From: Mesorhizobium australicum
GTDB lineage: Bacteria; Pseudomonadota; Alphaproteobacteria; Rhizobiales; Rhizobiaceae
NCBI RefSeq assembly: GCF_900177325.1
Contig: NZ_FXBL01000004.1
Location: forward strand, 4,526,001-4,590,000
DNA: 64,000 bases
Direction of reading: 5' to 3'
Part shown: positions 7,705 through 16,344 of the stretch, piece after piece
Layout: each line of letters opens with the position of its first letter
Numbering within the stretch: the stretch's first letter is position 1
Notes under the pieces: generated by a model
Databases searched by the model: none
Told to the model about the DNA's origin: nothing
Seen by the model: the letters and a program-made list of their open reading frames with translations, nothing else
Translations under genes and position numbers: made by a program

Positions 7705-8883
7705 ATGTCGACCGCCCCGAGCGTCGAGAACATTACCCTCGGCGATCTCTATGCCGACCCCTACCCGGCCTATCGGCGTCTGCGCATGGAGGCGCCCGTC
7801 GCATGGGTGCCGGCGGCGCGGATACATCTCGTGACCCGCTTCGACGACATCATTGCCATCGAGCGTGACGCCGGGACCTTTCCGGCGCTTGACCTGCGAT
7901 CGCTTCAGATCAAGGCGATGGGGCATACGCTCATGCGCAAGGACGGCGAGGACCACAAGCGCGAGCGCGCCTTGCTTGAGCCGACCTTCCGGCCGGGCAC
8001 GGTCAAGAATCACTGGGAGCCGATCTTCGCGCGGATCGCGGACGAGTTGATCGACGGCTTCGCCGAACGGGGCGAAGCCGACATCTTCGCAGAGTTCGCC
8101 GCTCCCCTGGCCTCGCGCTGCCTGATGGAGATCCTCGGGCTGACGAATGTCGACTGGCGCGATCTCATCGGCTGGTCGCAGAGCCTGATGGACGCTGTGG
8201 GCAACTATGGCGACGATCCCGACGTCTGGGCCAAGGGCCTGGCCGCCTCGCAGGCGATTGACGCCGCTCTCGACGAGCGCATCCCTCAGTTGAAGGCAAA
8301 TCCCGATCCTTCGGTCGTCTCCGCCATGGCAAACGCCGCCGAGCCGCTGACGATCGACCAGATCAGGGCGAACGTGAAGGTGATCGTCGGCGGCGGGCTC
8401 AACGAGCCGCGCGACGCCACCTGCACGGCGCTTTACGGCCTGCTCCGTAATCCGGCCCAGTTGACCCAGGTGCTTGCCGACGACGGCCGCTGGAAAGACG
8501 TGTTCGAGGAGGCAGTGCGCTGGGTCGCGCCGATCGGCATGTATCCGCGCCGTGTCGCCAGAACGGTCGAACTCGGCGGCGCGATCCTGGAACCGGACGA
8601 CCAGATCGGCCTCGTCGTGGCGTCGGCCTGCCATGACGAGACACGGTTTGAGGACGGTCATCTGTTCGACATCAACCGCAAGCGCGCTCCGCATCTCGCC
8701 TTCGGTTCCGGCCCCCACTTCTGCCTTGGAACCTGGGCGGCGCGAAAGCAGGTTGGGGACATCGCCGTGCCCAACATCCTGCGCCGCCTGCCCAACCTGC
8801 GGCTCGACCCGGACCGCGAGGCACGTCTTGGCGGCTGGGTCTTCCGCGGTCTCCTGAATCTTCCCGTGAAATGGGACGCCTGA
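7705..8883 (+). CDS. Cytochrome P450
   Basis: This soluble bacterial P450 has 392 residues from the ATG at 7705, which follows GGAGGAGAG. The heme-binding motif FGSGPHFCLG has its ligand at Cys340. The K-helix ExxR is Glu269-Arg272. The I-helix reads VGGGLNEPRDAT at about 228-239, so the usual acid-Thr pair of oxygen activation is replaced by a Glu-Pro-Arg-Asp stretch. A [2Fe-2S] ferredoxin gene follows 8 nt downstream; no ferredoxin reductase is present in the window. Likely reactions are hydroxylation or O-demethylation of an aromatic or terpenoid substrate, but the substrate cannot be told from sequence. The longer frame from 7339 runs over lysR and is rejected. Confidence 0.93.
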   Translation: MSTAPSVENITLGDLYADPYPAYRRLRMEAPVAWVPAARIHLVTRFDDIIAIERDAGTFPALDLRSLQIKAMGHTLMRKDGEDHKRERALLEPTFRPGTVKNHWEPIFARIADELIDGFAERGEADIFAEFAAPLASRCLMEILGLTNVDWRDLIGWSQSLMDAVGNYGDDPDVWAKGLAASQAIDAALDERIPQLKANPDPSVVSAMANAAEPLTIDQIRANVKVIVGGGLNEPRDATCTALYGLLRNPAQLTQVLADDGRWKDVFEEAVRWVAPIGMYPRRVARTVELGGAILEPDDQIGLVVASACHDETRFEDGHLFDINRKRAPHLAFGSGPHFCLGTWAARKQVGDIAVPNILRRLPNLRLDPDREARLGGWVFRGLLNLPVKWDA

Positions 8884-8891
8884 GAAAAGCC

Positions 8892-9215
8892 ATGCCGAAG
8901 ATCACGATCGTGGACCATCATGGCAACGAGCACGCCATCGAGGCGCAATCCGGCGAATCTGTCATGCAACTTGCCATTGCAAACGGTATAGACGGCATCG
9001 TCGCCGAGTGCGGCGGCAACTGCGCCTGCGCCACCTGTCACGTCTATGTCGACGAGGCGTTCCTGGCCAGCCTTCCGCCGCCCCTCGATCACGAAGAGGA
9101 CATGCTTGGCTTCACAGCGGCCGAACGCCGCCCGGGAAGCCGCCTTTCCTGCCAGATCGTCCTGTCCGACGCGACGGATGGGCTGATCGTCAGGATTCCC
9201 GACACGCAGGTATAA
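8892..9215 (+). CDS. [2Fe-2S] ferredoxin, putidaredoxin/adrenodoxin type
   Basis: This protein has 107 residues from the ATG at 8892. The cluster ligands follow the spacing Cys40-x5-Cys46-x2-Cys49 with the fourth at Cys87 (SRLSCQIV), as in putidaredoxin; an extra Cys44 lies inside the loop. The conserved ATCHVYVDE segment and C-terminal RIPD are present. It would pass electrons to the P450 encoded immediately upstream. The reductase must come from elsewhere in the genome, because no FAD-dependent partner lies in the window. Confidence 0.93.
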   Translation: MPKITIVDHHGNEHAIEAQSGESVMQLAIANGIDGIVAECGGNCACATCHVYVDEAFLASLPPPLDHEEDMLGFTAAERRPGSRLSCQIVLSDATDGLIVRIPDTQV

Positions 9216-9264
9216 TCGAAAAACACCTCTCAACGTCTATTGCAAGCCGGACGCGACCAATCTA

Positions 9265-9276
9265 ATAACCTGTTAA
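9265..9276. promoter_or_regulatory. Operator candidate B, ATAACCTGTTAA
   Basis: This palindrome has one mismatch to TTAACNNGTTAA and lies 35 bp upstream of the TTG start at 9311, in a short AT-rich stretch. It would control the plus-strand operon of SnoaL-like protein, aldehyde dehydrogenase, crotonase and GMC oxidoreductase. The core AACCTGTT is identical to sites A and C. Confidence 0.62.
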
Positions 9277-9310
9277 ATAATTCGTCGCGAGGGCAGCGGG
9301 AGGGCATACC

Positions 9311-9757
9311 TTGATCGACATCGGCGACCATTTTCGCGTTCGCAACCTGATCACCGACTATGTCTGGAAGCTCGACATGGCCGATATCGAAGGCGTGCTG
9401 GATCTTTTCCTTCCCGACGGGATCTTCGAGGACACCGCCGGCACGGTGTATCATGGTCGCGAGGAGATCGGCGGCTACTTCCGCATGCTGACCAACCTGC
9501 CCGCGTTCCGTGGCAGGCAGCACCACATCGACAACCTGCGCATCGAACCCGATGCAGGCGGCGGCTATTCGGTGCGATCCTACTGGACGGTCACGAAATG
9601 GCGGACCGCCGAAAACCACGTCAAGATGATCGAGAGCCTTGGCCATTCGCTCGACGTGCTGGTCCGGCATGGCGACGGCTTTCTCTTCGCCGAGCGCCGC
9701 GTTCATCACTGGCGCGACGCCGACTGCCCCTGGGTTCCCGACGGCACGGCCGTCTGA
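9311..9757 (+). CDS. SnoaL-like (NTF2-fold) protein
   Basis: This 148-residue protein begins at TTG, 6 nt after GGGAGGG. The NTF2-like fold is visible in IRNL/VRNLITDYVWKLD at the N-terminus, VLDLFLPDGIFEDTAGTVYHGREEI at about 30-54, and a closing strand with AERRVHHW. The family includes small dehydratases, isomerases and polyketide cyclases as well as non-catalytic subunits. It heads the operon with aldehyde dehydrogenase, crotonase and GMC oxidoreductase, so it probably acts on an intermediate of that route. A second SnoaL-like protein occurs at 39345-39983, also in an operon with GMC and aldehyde dehydrogenases. The function is not assigned. Confidence 0.78.
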   Translation: MIDIGDHFRVRNLITDYVWKLDMADIEGVLDLFLPDGIFEDTAGTVYHGREEIGGYFRMLTNLPAFRGRQHHIDNLRIEPDAGGGYSVRSYWTVTKWRTAENHVKMIESLGHSLDVLVRHGDGFLFAERRVHHWRDADCPWVPDGTAV

Positions 9758-9772
9758 CCGGCGCGGCGCCGG
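9758..9772. other. GC-rich hairpin after the SnoaL-like gene
   Basis: CCGGCG-CGG-CGCCGG forms a 6-bp stem directly after the stop codon at 9755-9757. No T-tract follows, and the next gene starts 75 nt later in the same direction. It is therefore more likely a processing or stabilising element than a full terminator. Confidence 0.35.
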
Positions 9773-9847
9773 GGGCTCACCCGCCATTTTATCCAGGGAC
9801 CAGGCTTTCGCCGTAGCAACGGCGCCCCGACCGAGGGAGGTAACCGC

Positions 9848-11320
9848 GTGCAGCACTATCAGATGTATATCGGAGGACGCTGGGTCGAAGGGTCGACCGG
9901 CGAACGCTTCGAAACGATTGACCCCTACACCGGAAAGCCATGGGCCACGATCGCGCGCGGCACCGAGGCGGATGCGGCCCTCGCCGTGGAGACGGCTCAT
10001 GCGGCGATGCGCACCGGCCCATGGGCGACGATGTCGGCGAGCGCCCGCGGCGCCCTGCTCCGCCGCCTCGGCGACGCGATTACCGAAAACGCCAAATTCC
10101 TCGGCGAGGTGGAGACGCGCGACAACGGCAAGCTGATCGCGGAAATGGGACTGCAGGTCCGCTACCTGCCGCAATTCTGCTACTACTATGCCGGCCTCGC
10201 GGACAAGATCGAGGGCACGGTGCCGCCTGTCGAGCGCGCGGGCTATTTCAACTACACCCGCAACGAGCCGATCGGCGTCGCCGTCGCGATCACGCCCTGG
10301 AATTCGCCGCTGATGCTCGGCGTCAACAAGGTCGCAACGGCGCTGGCCGCCGGCTGCGCAGTGGTGGTGAAGCCGTCCGAGTTCACGTCCGCCTCGACAC
10401 TGGAACTTGCGCGGCTGGTCGAGAAGGTGGGCTTTCCGCCGGGTGTCTTCAACGTCGTGTGCGGTTACGGCCAGGACGTCGGGGCAGCACTCGTGCGACA
10501 CCCGAAGACCGCCAAAGTATCCTTCACCGGCAGCGAACATGGCGGCCGCACGGTCTACGAAGCTGCCGCGCGCGGCTTCAAGTCGGTGACGCTGGAACTC
10601 GGCGGTAAGTCGCCGAACATCGTCTTCGACGATGCCAATCTCGACGATGCCGTGAAGGGTGCGGTGTCGGGCATCTTCGCCGCGTCGGGCCAGACCTGCA
10701 TTGCCGGCTCGCGCCTTCTGCTGCACGAGACCATCCACGACCAGTTCGTCGAGCGCCTGCTCGCCTATGCGAAGACGGCGCGCATCGGCAATCCGATGCT
10801 GGAGGACACACAAGTCGGCCCGGTGACGACGCCACCGCAGTACAAAAAAATCCTCGACTATATCGAAGTCGCGAAGTCGGAAGGCGCCGAGCTGGTTCTT
10901 GGCGGCGGGGCCTCAGATGTCGGGGAATGGTTTGTCCAGCCGACGATCTTCACCAATGTCGACAACCGCATGCGGATTGCGCAGGAGGAGGTGTTCGGCC
11001 CTGTCCTTTCGGTCATCAAGTTCCGGGACCAGGAGGAGGCGATCGCGATCGCCAACGACACGATGTATGGCCTGGCCGCCGGCGTGTGGACACAGAACAT
11101 CCGTCGCATGTTCACCATGGCCAATGCGATCGAGGCGGGAACAGTGTGGGTCAACACCTATCGCGCCGCCAGCTACACGACGCCGTTCGGTGGATACAAG
11201 AACTCCGGGCTTGGCTACGAAAGCGGCGTGAACGCCATCCGCCAGTATCTCAAGACCAAGAGCGTGTGGATCAATTTCGATGCGGATGTCCCCAATCCGT
11301 TCGTCATGCGGCTGACCTGA
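9848..11320 (+). CDS. NAD(P)-dependent aldehyde dehydrogenase
   Basis: This 490-residue protein starts at GTG, 7 nt after GGGAGG. The conserved ALDH features are present: TPWNSPL at 149-155, the general base Glu250 in TLELGGKSP, the nucleophile Cys284 in SGQTCIAGSR, and EEVFGPV. It oxidises an aldehyde to the acid in the cytoplasm. The GMC oxidoreductase encoded two genes downstream could supply the aldehyde from a primary alcohol, and the crotonase would act on the CoA ester later. Succinic semialdehyde, the end product of the hpa pathway, is another possible substrate, since no dedicated gabD is seen. Related enzymes lie at 17374 and 42672. Confidence 0.9.
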   Translation: MQHYQMYIGGRWVEGSTGERFETIDPYTGKPWATIARGTEADAALAVETAHAAMRTGPWATMSASARGALLRRLGDAITENAKFLGEVETRDNGKLIAEMGLQVRYLPQFCYYYAGLADKIEGTVPPVERAGYFNYTRNEPIGVAVAITPWNSPLMLGVNKVATALAAGCAVVVKPSEFTSASTLELARLVEKVGFPPGVFNVVCGYGQDVGAALVRHPKTAKVSFTGSEHGGRTVYEAAARGFKSVTLELGGKSPNIVFDDANLDDAVKGAVSGIFAASGQTCIAGSRLLLHETIHDQFVERLLAYAKTARIGNPMLEDTQVGPVTTPPQYKKILDYIEVAKSEGAELVLGGGASDVGEWFVQPTIFTNVDNRMRIAQEEVFGPVLSVIKFRDQEEAIAIANDTMYGLAAGVWTQNIRRMFTMANAIEAGTVWVNTYRAASYTTPFGGYKNSGLGYESGVNAIRQYLKTKSVWINFDADVPNPFVMRLT

Positions 11321-11359
11321 GCGCGGTCTGTCGACGGCGGGACACTGCAAGGAGACAGC

Positions 11360-12139
11360 ATGGGCACCGTTCATCACGAGATCGACGAAGGCGTTCTGGT
11401 TCTCACACTCGACAATCGGGGCACCAACAGCATCGACCTCGACATGGCGCACCAGCTCGCCTCGCTCATCGAGGCGCGTGCGCCGGATGTCGGAGCGATC
11501 TTGCTGACGGGCAAGGGCGACGGCGCCTTCTGCGCCGGCTCAGATCTTGGCGAACTGAAGCGGGCGCATGATGCCGGCAGTGGCCCGGCGGAACTTCTTG
11601 GTGCCGAGAACCGCGCCTTCGACCTGATCGCCTCGCTCGACATTCCCACCCTCGTCGCGATCAACGGCGTCGCTGTCGGCGGTGGGGTCGAACTCAGCGC
11701 CTGCTGCGACATAGTCTATGCGTCGGAAACCTCCAGTTTCTCGTTGCCGGAAATCCGTCTGGGCGTGTTCCCCGGCATCGGCGGGACGGTGAGGATCCCG
11801 CGCCGCATCGGCTACAGCCGCTCAATGGAGCTGATGCTGACCGGCCGCACCGTCAAGGCAGCGGAAGCGTTGCAGATCGGCCTCGCCCACCGGGTGATCG
11901 CGCCGGCCGACGTGCTTGCCGAGACGCTCAAGCTCGCCCGGCGCTTCGCCAAGGGACCGCCCCACGCCATCGCGACGCTGAAGGCCACCATGCGTCGGGG
12001 ATGGGAGATGCCGGAGCGTGAGGCACTTGAGGATGCCTTGGCAGCCGCCGTTGCGCTCGGCGGATCGGCCGAGGTGACCGAAGGTCTGCGCGCCTTCTTC
12101 GCCAAGGAAGAGCCGCGCTTTCCCCGTCGTGGATCGTGA
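11360..12139 (+). CDS. Enoyl-CoA hydratase/isomerase (crotonase family)
   Basis: This 259-residue protein has an AAGGAG ribosome binding site. The crotonase features are the oxyanion hole around ADLGEL and INGVAVGGGVELSACCDI, and the catalytic Glu in LPEIRLGVFPGIGGT at about residues 132-146, as in true hydratases. It would hydrate or isomerise a CoA thioester. It lies between the aldehyde dehydrogenase and the GMC oxidoreductase in a plus-strand operon with 39- and 48-nt gaps. It differs from the PaaG-like crotonase at 8-808, which lacks this Glu. Confidence 0.88.
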   Translation: MGTVHHEIDEGVLVLTLDNRGTNSIDLDMAHQLASLIEARAPDVGAILLTGKGDGAFCAGSDLGELKRAHDAGSGPAELLGAENRAFDLIASLDIPTLVAINGVAVGGGVELSACCDIVYASETSSFSLPEIRLGVFPGIGGTVRIPRRIGYSRSMELMLTGRTVKAAEALQIGLAHRVIAPADVLAETLKLARRFAKGPPHAIATLKATMRRGWEMPEREALEDALAAAVALGGSAEVTEGLRAFFAKEEPRFPRRGS

Positions 12140-12187
12140 CAGGACTAAGCCGGCGCTTTCCGAGGAAGGCCGGGAGAGGAAATTGAC

Positions 12188-13816
12188 ATGAACAGCGCAG
12201 GAAAGCGCTTCACCTACGTCATCGTCGGCGCCGGCTCCGCAGGCTGCGTCCTGGCGAATCGGCTGTCGGAGGATCCGGCCAACTCCGTATGCCTGATCGA
12301 GGCGGGCCCGACCGATCGGAGCCCTCTGATCCATGTGCCGCTCGGCGTGATGCGGCTGATCAACCATCCGCGGCTCAACTGGAACTTCACGACCACGCCG
12401 CAGAAGCACGCTGCCGACCGCAAGATCGCCGTTCCACGCGGCAAGACGCTCGGCGGGTCGAGCTCGATCAACGGAATGGTCTACACGCGCGGCCAGCCGA
12501 GTGACTACGACGACTGGGCGAGTCTCGGAAACCCGGGATGGTCGTTCCGCGAGGTGCTGCCCTATTTCAGGCGATCGGAGAACAATCGCGATTTCCGCGA
12601 CTCGGTCTACCACGGCACCGAGGGCCCGGTTCAGGTCGGTTTCCTGGATCAGTACAACCCGTTGTCGGAAATATTCTTCCAGGCAGGCGAGGCGCTGCAG
12701 TACCGCCGCAACGAGGACTTCTGCGGCGAAACGCACGAAGGCTTCGGCCGTCGCCAGGCGTCGATCGCGCGCGGCCGACGCAGTTCCACGTCCACGGCCT
12801 ATCTTGCGCCCGCCCGCCACCGCCCGAACCTCGAGATCCTGACCGGAGCCCTGGCCCGCCGTGTGGTCGTCGAGGATGGCCGCGCCACCGGCGTCGAGGT
12901 CGAAATCGGAAACGAGGTTCGGGTCGTAGGGGCGGATCGAGAGGTGATCCTGTCCGCTGGGGCGATCGGTTCGCCACACCTGCTGCTCCTCTCCGGCATC
13001 GGCGATGGCGATGAGTTGCGTGCGATGGGCATCGACGTAAAGCGCCACCTGCCGGGCGTCGGACGCAATCTGCAGGATCACATCGCTGCAGCTGTGCAGT
13101 ATACGAGCCCGACCACCGTGCCATACGGCCTGTCCTGGAAGAGCCTGCCCTGGCTCGCCTGGAACGTTGTGTCCTATCCTTTCACCGGTCGCGGCCTGCT
13201 CGCCAACAATATACTTCATTCAGGTGCATTCATCCGCAGCCTGCCAGGCCTGGCGAGGCCGGATGTCCAGCTCATCCTTGTTCCCGCAATCAGGGACAAG
13301 AAGGGCCGCATGGGGCGCGGGTTCGGCTTCGGCATCCTGAGCGTCCTGCTGCGCCCGAAGAGCACCGGTCGCGTCTTCCTGCAAAGCGCCGATCCGAAGA
13401 GCGCGCCTGGTATCGACCCCGACTTCCTCGCTGAATCGGAAGATGTCGAGACGATCGTTCGCGGCCTCCGCATCGCGCGCCGCCTCGTCGAGACGGAACC
13501 TTTCGCTCCTTATCGCGGCGCCGAAATCGACCCCGGCCGCGAGGTCGAGAGCGCCGACGGCATGGCAGCCTATGTGCGTGAGAAATCACACACCGCCTAT
13601 CATCCGGTCGGCACCTGCACGATGGGCCCGGGCAAGGAGGCGGTGGTGGATGCCGAGTTGAAAGTGCACGGCATAGCCGGCCTGCGCGTCGCCGATGCCT
13701 CGATCATGCCGACCCTGATTGGCGGCAACACCAACGGGCCTGCGATCATGGTCGGTGAGAAGGCCGCGGACATCATTCTCGGCAGGCCGCCGCTGCCAGC
13801 AGACGACCTGCCCTGA
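12188..13816 (+). CDS. GMC-family FAD-dependent oxidoreductase (choline dehydrogenase-like)
   Basis: This 542-residue protein has an N-terminal ADP-binding motif VGAGSAGCVLANRLSE at about residues 12-27 and the GMC signature GKTLGGSSSINGMVYTRG at about 87-104. The C-terminal catalytic His lies in AYHPVGTCTMG, with the second His/Asn position in GGNTNGPA. The family oxidises primary alcohols to aldehydes; here the partner is the aldehyde dehydrogenase at 9848. The ribosome binding site GGGAGAGG precedes the ATG. It is the last gene of this operon and converges on hpaI with a 27-bp gap. A paralogue lies at 41068-42672, again beside an aldehyde dehydrogenase. Confidence 0.9.
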   Translation: MNSAGKRFTYVIVGAGSAGCVLANRLSEDPANSVCLIEAGPTDRSPLIHVPLGVMRLINHPRLNWNFTTTPQKHAADRKIAVPRGKTLGGSSSINGMVYTRGQPSDYDDWASLGNPGWSFREVLPYFRRSENNRDFRDSVYHGTEGPVQVGFLDQYNPLSEIFFQAGEALQYRRNEDFCGETHEGFGRRQASIARGRRSSTSTAYLAPARHRPNLEILTGALARRVVVEDGRATGVEVEIGNEVRVVGADREVILSAGAIGSPHLLLLSGIGDGDELRAMGIDVKRHLPGVGRNLQDHIAAAVQYTSPTTVPYGLSWKSLPWLAWNVVSYPFTGRGLLANNILHSGAFIRSLPGLARPDVQLILVPAIRDKKGRMGRGFGFGILSVLLRPKSTGRVFLQSADPKSAPGIDPDFLAESEDVETIVRGLRIARRLVETEPFAPYRGAEIDPGREVESADGMAAYVREKSHTAYHPVGTCTMGPGKEAVVDAELKVHGIAGLRVADASIMPTLIGGNTNGPAIMVGEKAADIILGRPPLPADDLP

Positions 13817-13843
13817 AATGAAGTGGTCGGTGGGAGCGGACAG

Positions 13844-14650
13844 TCAGTAGCCGCCGGATCGCGGGGTCGCGGCCACGTCGTCATCGCGGAACTGCTTGAT
13901 AAGGGCATTGGTCGCCCCTACGAGCAGACCGACGTCGCTGCCGACCGCGACGAAGGTCGCGCCGATCTCGAGATAGCGCCGCGCAAGCGCCTGGTCCGAG
14001 GTCAGGATGCCGGCAGCTTTGCCGTGCGACAGGATGCGACGCAGCGCATCCTCCACCGCGGCCTGCACCTCCGGTGCACCCGGCCTGCCGAGAAAGCCCA
14101 TGTCGGCCGCGAGGTCGGCTGGCCCGACGAACACGCCGTCGACGCCGTCCACCGACGCGATGGCGTCCAGCGCCTCAAGCCCGGCCCGGTTCTCGACCTG
14201 GACGAGAAGGCAGACCTCTCGATCCGCCGTCTGCAGATAGTCGCCGATCCGGTTGAAGGCAGAGGCGCGCGCGAGGGCCGCACCGACGCCGCGCACGCCG
14301 TTTGGCGGATAGCGAACCGCACGCACCAGTTCGCGAGCCTGCTCGGCCGTTTCGACCATGGGAACGAGGATCGTCTGGGCGCCCAGGTCCAGTACCTGCT
14401 TGATCAGCCAGGTCTCGCCAATCGGCACGCGCACCACCACCTGGCTCGACGACCCTCTCTGGATGGCCTGTATCTGCGCGAGCGTCGTCGGAATGCTGTT
14501 CGGTGCATGTTCGCCGTCGATCAGCAGCCAGTCGAAGCCGGCTCCGGCGCAGAGTTCGGCCGTATAGGCGTTCGCCAGACCGAGCCAGAGCCCGATCTGT
14601 GCGCGCCCATCCGCCAGGGCGCGCTTGAACCTGTTTTCGGGCGCGGGCAT
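13844..14650 (-). CDS. hpaI: 4-hydroxy-2-oxo-heptane-1,7-dioate aldolase
   Basis: This 268-residue class II pyruvate aldolase of the HpcH/HpaI family matches the usual length. DGEHAPN near residues 45-51 carries the catalytic His. VRVP near 73-76 carries the Arg that binds pyruvate. The metal ligands fall in [11 protein letters not shown] and [12 protein letters not shown]. It splits the hydrated meta-cleavage product into pyruvate and succinic semialdehyde, the last hpa step. It is the last gene of the minus-strand hpaF-E-D-G-H-I run, 7 nt after hpaH. Confidence 0.92.
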   Translation of the reverse strand: MPAPENRFKRALADGRAQIGLWLGLANAYTAELCAGAGFDWLLIDGEHAPNSIPTTLAQIQAIQRGSSSQVVVRVPIGETWLIKQVLDLGAQTILVPMVETAEQARELVRAVRYPPNGVRGVGAALARASAFNRIGDYLQTADREVCLLVQVENRAGLEALDAIASVDGVDGVFVGPADLAADMGFLGRPGAPEVQAAVEDALRRILSHGKAAGILTSDQALARRYLEIGATFVAVGSDVGLLVGATNALIKQFRDDDVAATPRSGGY

Positions 14651-14657
14651 GTGAATC

Positions 14658-15461
14658 TCACTCGAAAGAAAGTGTCAGTTGGCCCAGGGGACCATAGTCC
14701 GCGCGGATGAAACAACCGGAGGGAGCCTCGATCGGACGGACGAAGGAACCGGACAGCACGATCTCGCCCGCCTCGATCCGGTCGCCATAGGTCGCGAGGC
14801 GATTGGCGAGCCACGCCATCGACAGAGCCGGATCATCGAGAACGCCGGCGCCGAGGCCGGTCTCCTCGACCTCTCCGTCTCGATAGACGATCGCGCCGGC
14901 CCAGCGCAGGTCGATGTCATCCGGCCGCCGTCGTTCGCCTCCAAGCACGATCCCGGCATTGGCCGCGTTGTCGGCGATGGTATCAAACACCGTCCGCGTC
15001 TTCCTGGTCTCCGGATCCACGCGCAGGATGCGTGTGTCGAGGATCTCCAGCGCCGGCTGGACGTAGTCGGTGGCGCGGATCACGTCCTGAGGCGTCACGC
15101 CTGGCCCAGCGAGCGGCGCCTTCATGACGAAAGCAAGCTCGGCCTCGATCCGCGGCTGGATGAACCTGCCCTTCGGCACGGTTCCGCCGTTCTTGAACAA
15201 CATGTCATGGAAGAGCACACCGGAATCGGGAATGTCGATGTTGAGCGCACTCTGCATGGCCTTCGATGTCAGGCCGATCTTGCGTCCGACGATCCGGCGT
15301 CCGTCGCCCAGCTTGCGCTGCACCCAGGCGGACTGCACCGCATAGGCGTCGGCCATGTCCATGCCCGGATGCTGCAACGACAGAAGCCCGATCTGGACGC
15401 GCGTCCTCTCGGCCTGATCCAGGGCGTTGGCGGCGGCGGCGACGGCTTCCGGGGACATCAT
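14658..15461 (-). CDS. hpaH: 2-oxo-hept-4-ene-1,7-dioate hydratase
   Basis: This 267-residue protein has the length of Escherichia HpaH and belongs to the vinylpyruvate hydratase branch of the FAH superfamily. Visible motifs are [12 protein letters not shown] at about residues 58-69, IEAELAFVM with the metal-binding acidic residues at about 106-114, and the C-terminal [14 protein letters not shown]. It adds water to 2-oxo-hept-4-ene-1,7-dioate. The ATG overlaps the hpaG stop codon (ATGATG/TGA), so the two are coupled. The longer frame from 15761 is antisense noise. Confidence 0.92.
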   Translation of the reverse strand: MMSPEAVAAAANALDQAERTRVQIGLLSLQHPGMDMADAYAVQSAWVQRKLGDGRRIVGRKIGLTSKAMQSALNIDIPDSGVLFHDMLFKNGGTVPKGRFIQPRIEAELAFVMKAPLAGPGVTPQDVIRATDYVQPALEILDTRILRVDPETRKTRTVFDTIADNAANAGIVLGGERRRPDDIDLRWAGAIVYRDGEVEETGLGAGVLDDPALSMAWLANRLATYGDRIEAGEIVLSGSFVRPIEAPSGCFIRADYGPLGQLTLSFE

Positions 15462-16330
15462 GCCGTCGCCTCGTCGACGACAGTGTTGCGCAACAGGCCG
15501 ATGCCGTCCGCCTCGACCTCGACCACGTCGCCCGGTTTCAGCCATATCGGCGGATCGAAACGCGCACCGGCACCGGTCGGAGTGCCGGTCACGATGACGT
15601 CGCCCGGCACCAGGGTCGTGAAGGTCGAGATATAGGAGATGATATGCCGGAAGGAGAAGATCATCCGTCCCGTCCGGTCCTGCTGCCGCACCTCGCCGTT
15701 CACGCGCGTGGTCAGCGCTATGTCCGCGATCTGGCTTTCGTCCTGGAATGGCACGAGCCACGGCCCGATCGAGCCGGAGCGGTCGAAGTTCTTGCCCTGC
15801 GTGACATTGAACTTGGCATGGCGGACCCAGTCGCGCAGCGTGCCCTCATTGCAGAGCGAGAGCGCCGCGATGTGGTCCAGCGCGTCCGCCTCCGCGATGC
15901 GCCGACCGCCCTTGCCGATGACGATGGCGACCTCGCCTTCATAGTCGAGCTGCACCGACTCCGGGGGCCGCACGATCGGCTGGCCGTGCCCCACGAAAGA
16001 TCGCGGAAATCGAATGAACAGCGACGCCTTGGCGGGCGCGGCCTGGCCGTCCTTGTACTCCTCGTTACGGTCGGGATAATTGACGCCGACGCAGATGATC
16101 TTCTCCGGCGCCGGAACGGGAATCTCGTAGGTGAACGCGCCATTCGGAAAATCGACGGCCGCACCCGCCCCTTCTTCCGCGATCAGATTGAGCGCGCCCG
16201 CCTCGATAACCTCTCTCAGCGTCGGCCATTCAGGATGCCTTGCAGAAAGCTCGACGACCCCGTCATTCCTGACGAGCCCATATCGGACCCGTCCGTCGGC
16301 ACGAAAGGTAGCGAGCTTCGGGCGGGTCAT
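15458..16330 (-). CDS. hpaG: 5-oxopent-3-ene-1,2,5-tricarboxylate decarboxylase / isomerase (single FAH domain)
   Basis: This 290-residue FAH-family protein has VGVNYPDRNEE at about residues 81-91, the metal ligands in DYEGEVAIVIG (Glu131, Glu133) and the distal GTPTGAG region near 243-249. Escherichia HpaG is a tandem two-domain protein of about 430 residues. Here there is only one FAH domain plus an N-terminal extension, and no second copy in the window, so one protein presumably does the decarboxylation and isomerisation. It follows hpaD by 14 nt and is coupled to hpaH. Confidence 0.85.
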   Translation of the reverse strand: MTRPKLATFRADGRVRYGLVRNDGVVELSARHPEWPTLREVIEAGALNLIAEEGAGAAVDFPNGAFTYEIPVPAPEKIICVGVNYPDRNEEYKDGQAAPAKASLFIRFPRSFVGHGQPIVRPPESVQLDYEGEVAIVIGKGGRRIAEADALDHIAALSLCNEGTLRDWVRHAKFNVTQGKNFDRSGSIGPWLVPFQDESQIADIALTTRVNGEVRQQDRTGRMIFSFRHIISYISTFTTLVPGDVIVTGTPTGAGARFDPPIWLKPGDVVEVEADGIGLLRNTVVDEATA

Positions 16331-16344
16331 TTCACCCCTTTCCG

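Noticed and set aside
7627-8718. N-terminal extension of the LysR frame to 674 residues
   Set aside because: The extension is antisense to the P450 gene; the LysR HTH begins just after the ATG at 7626.
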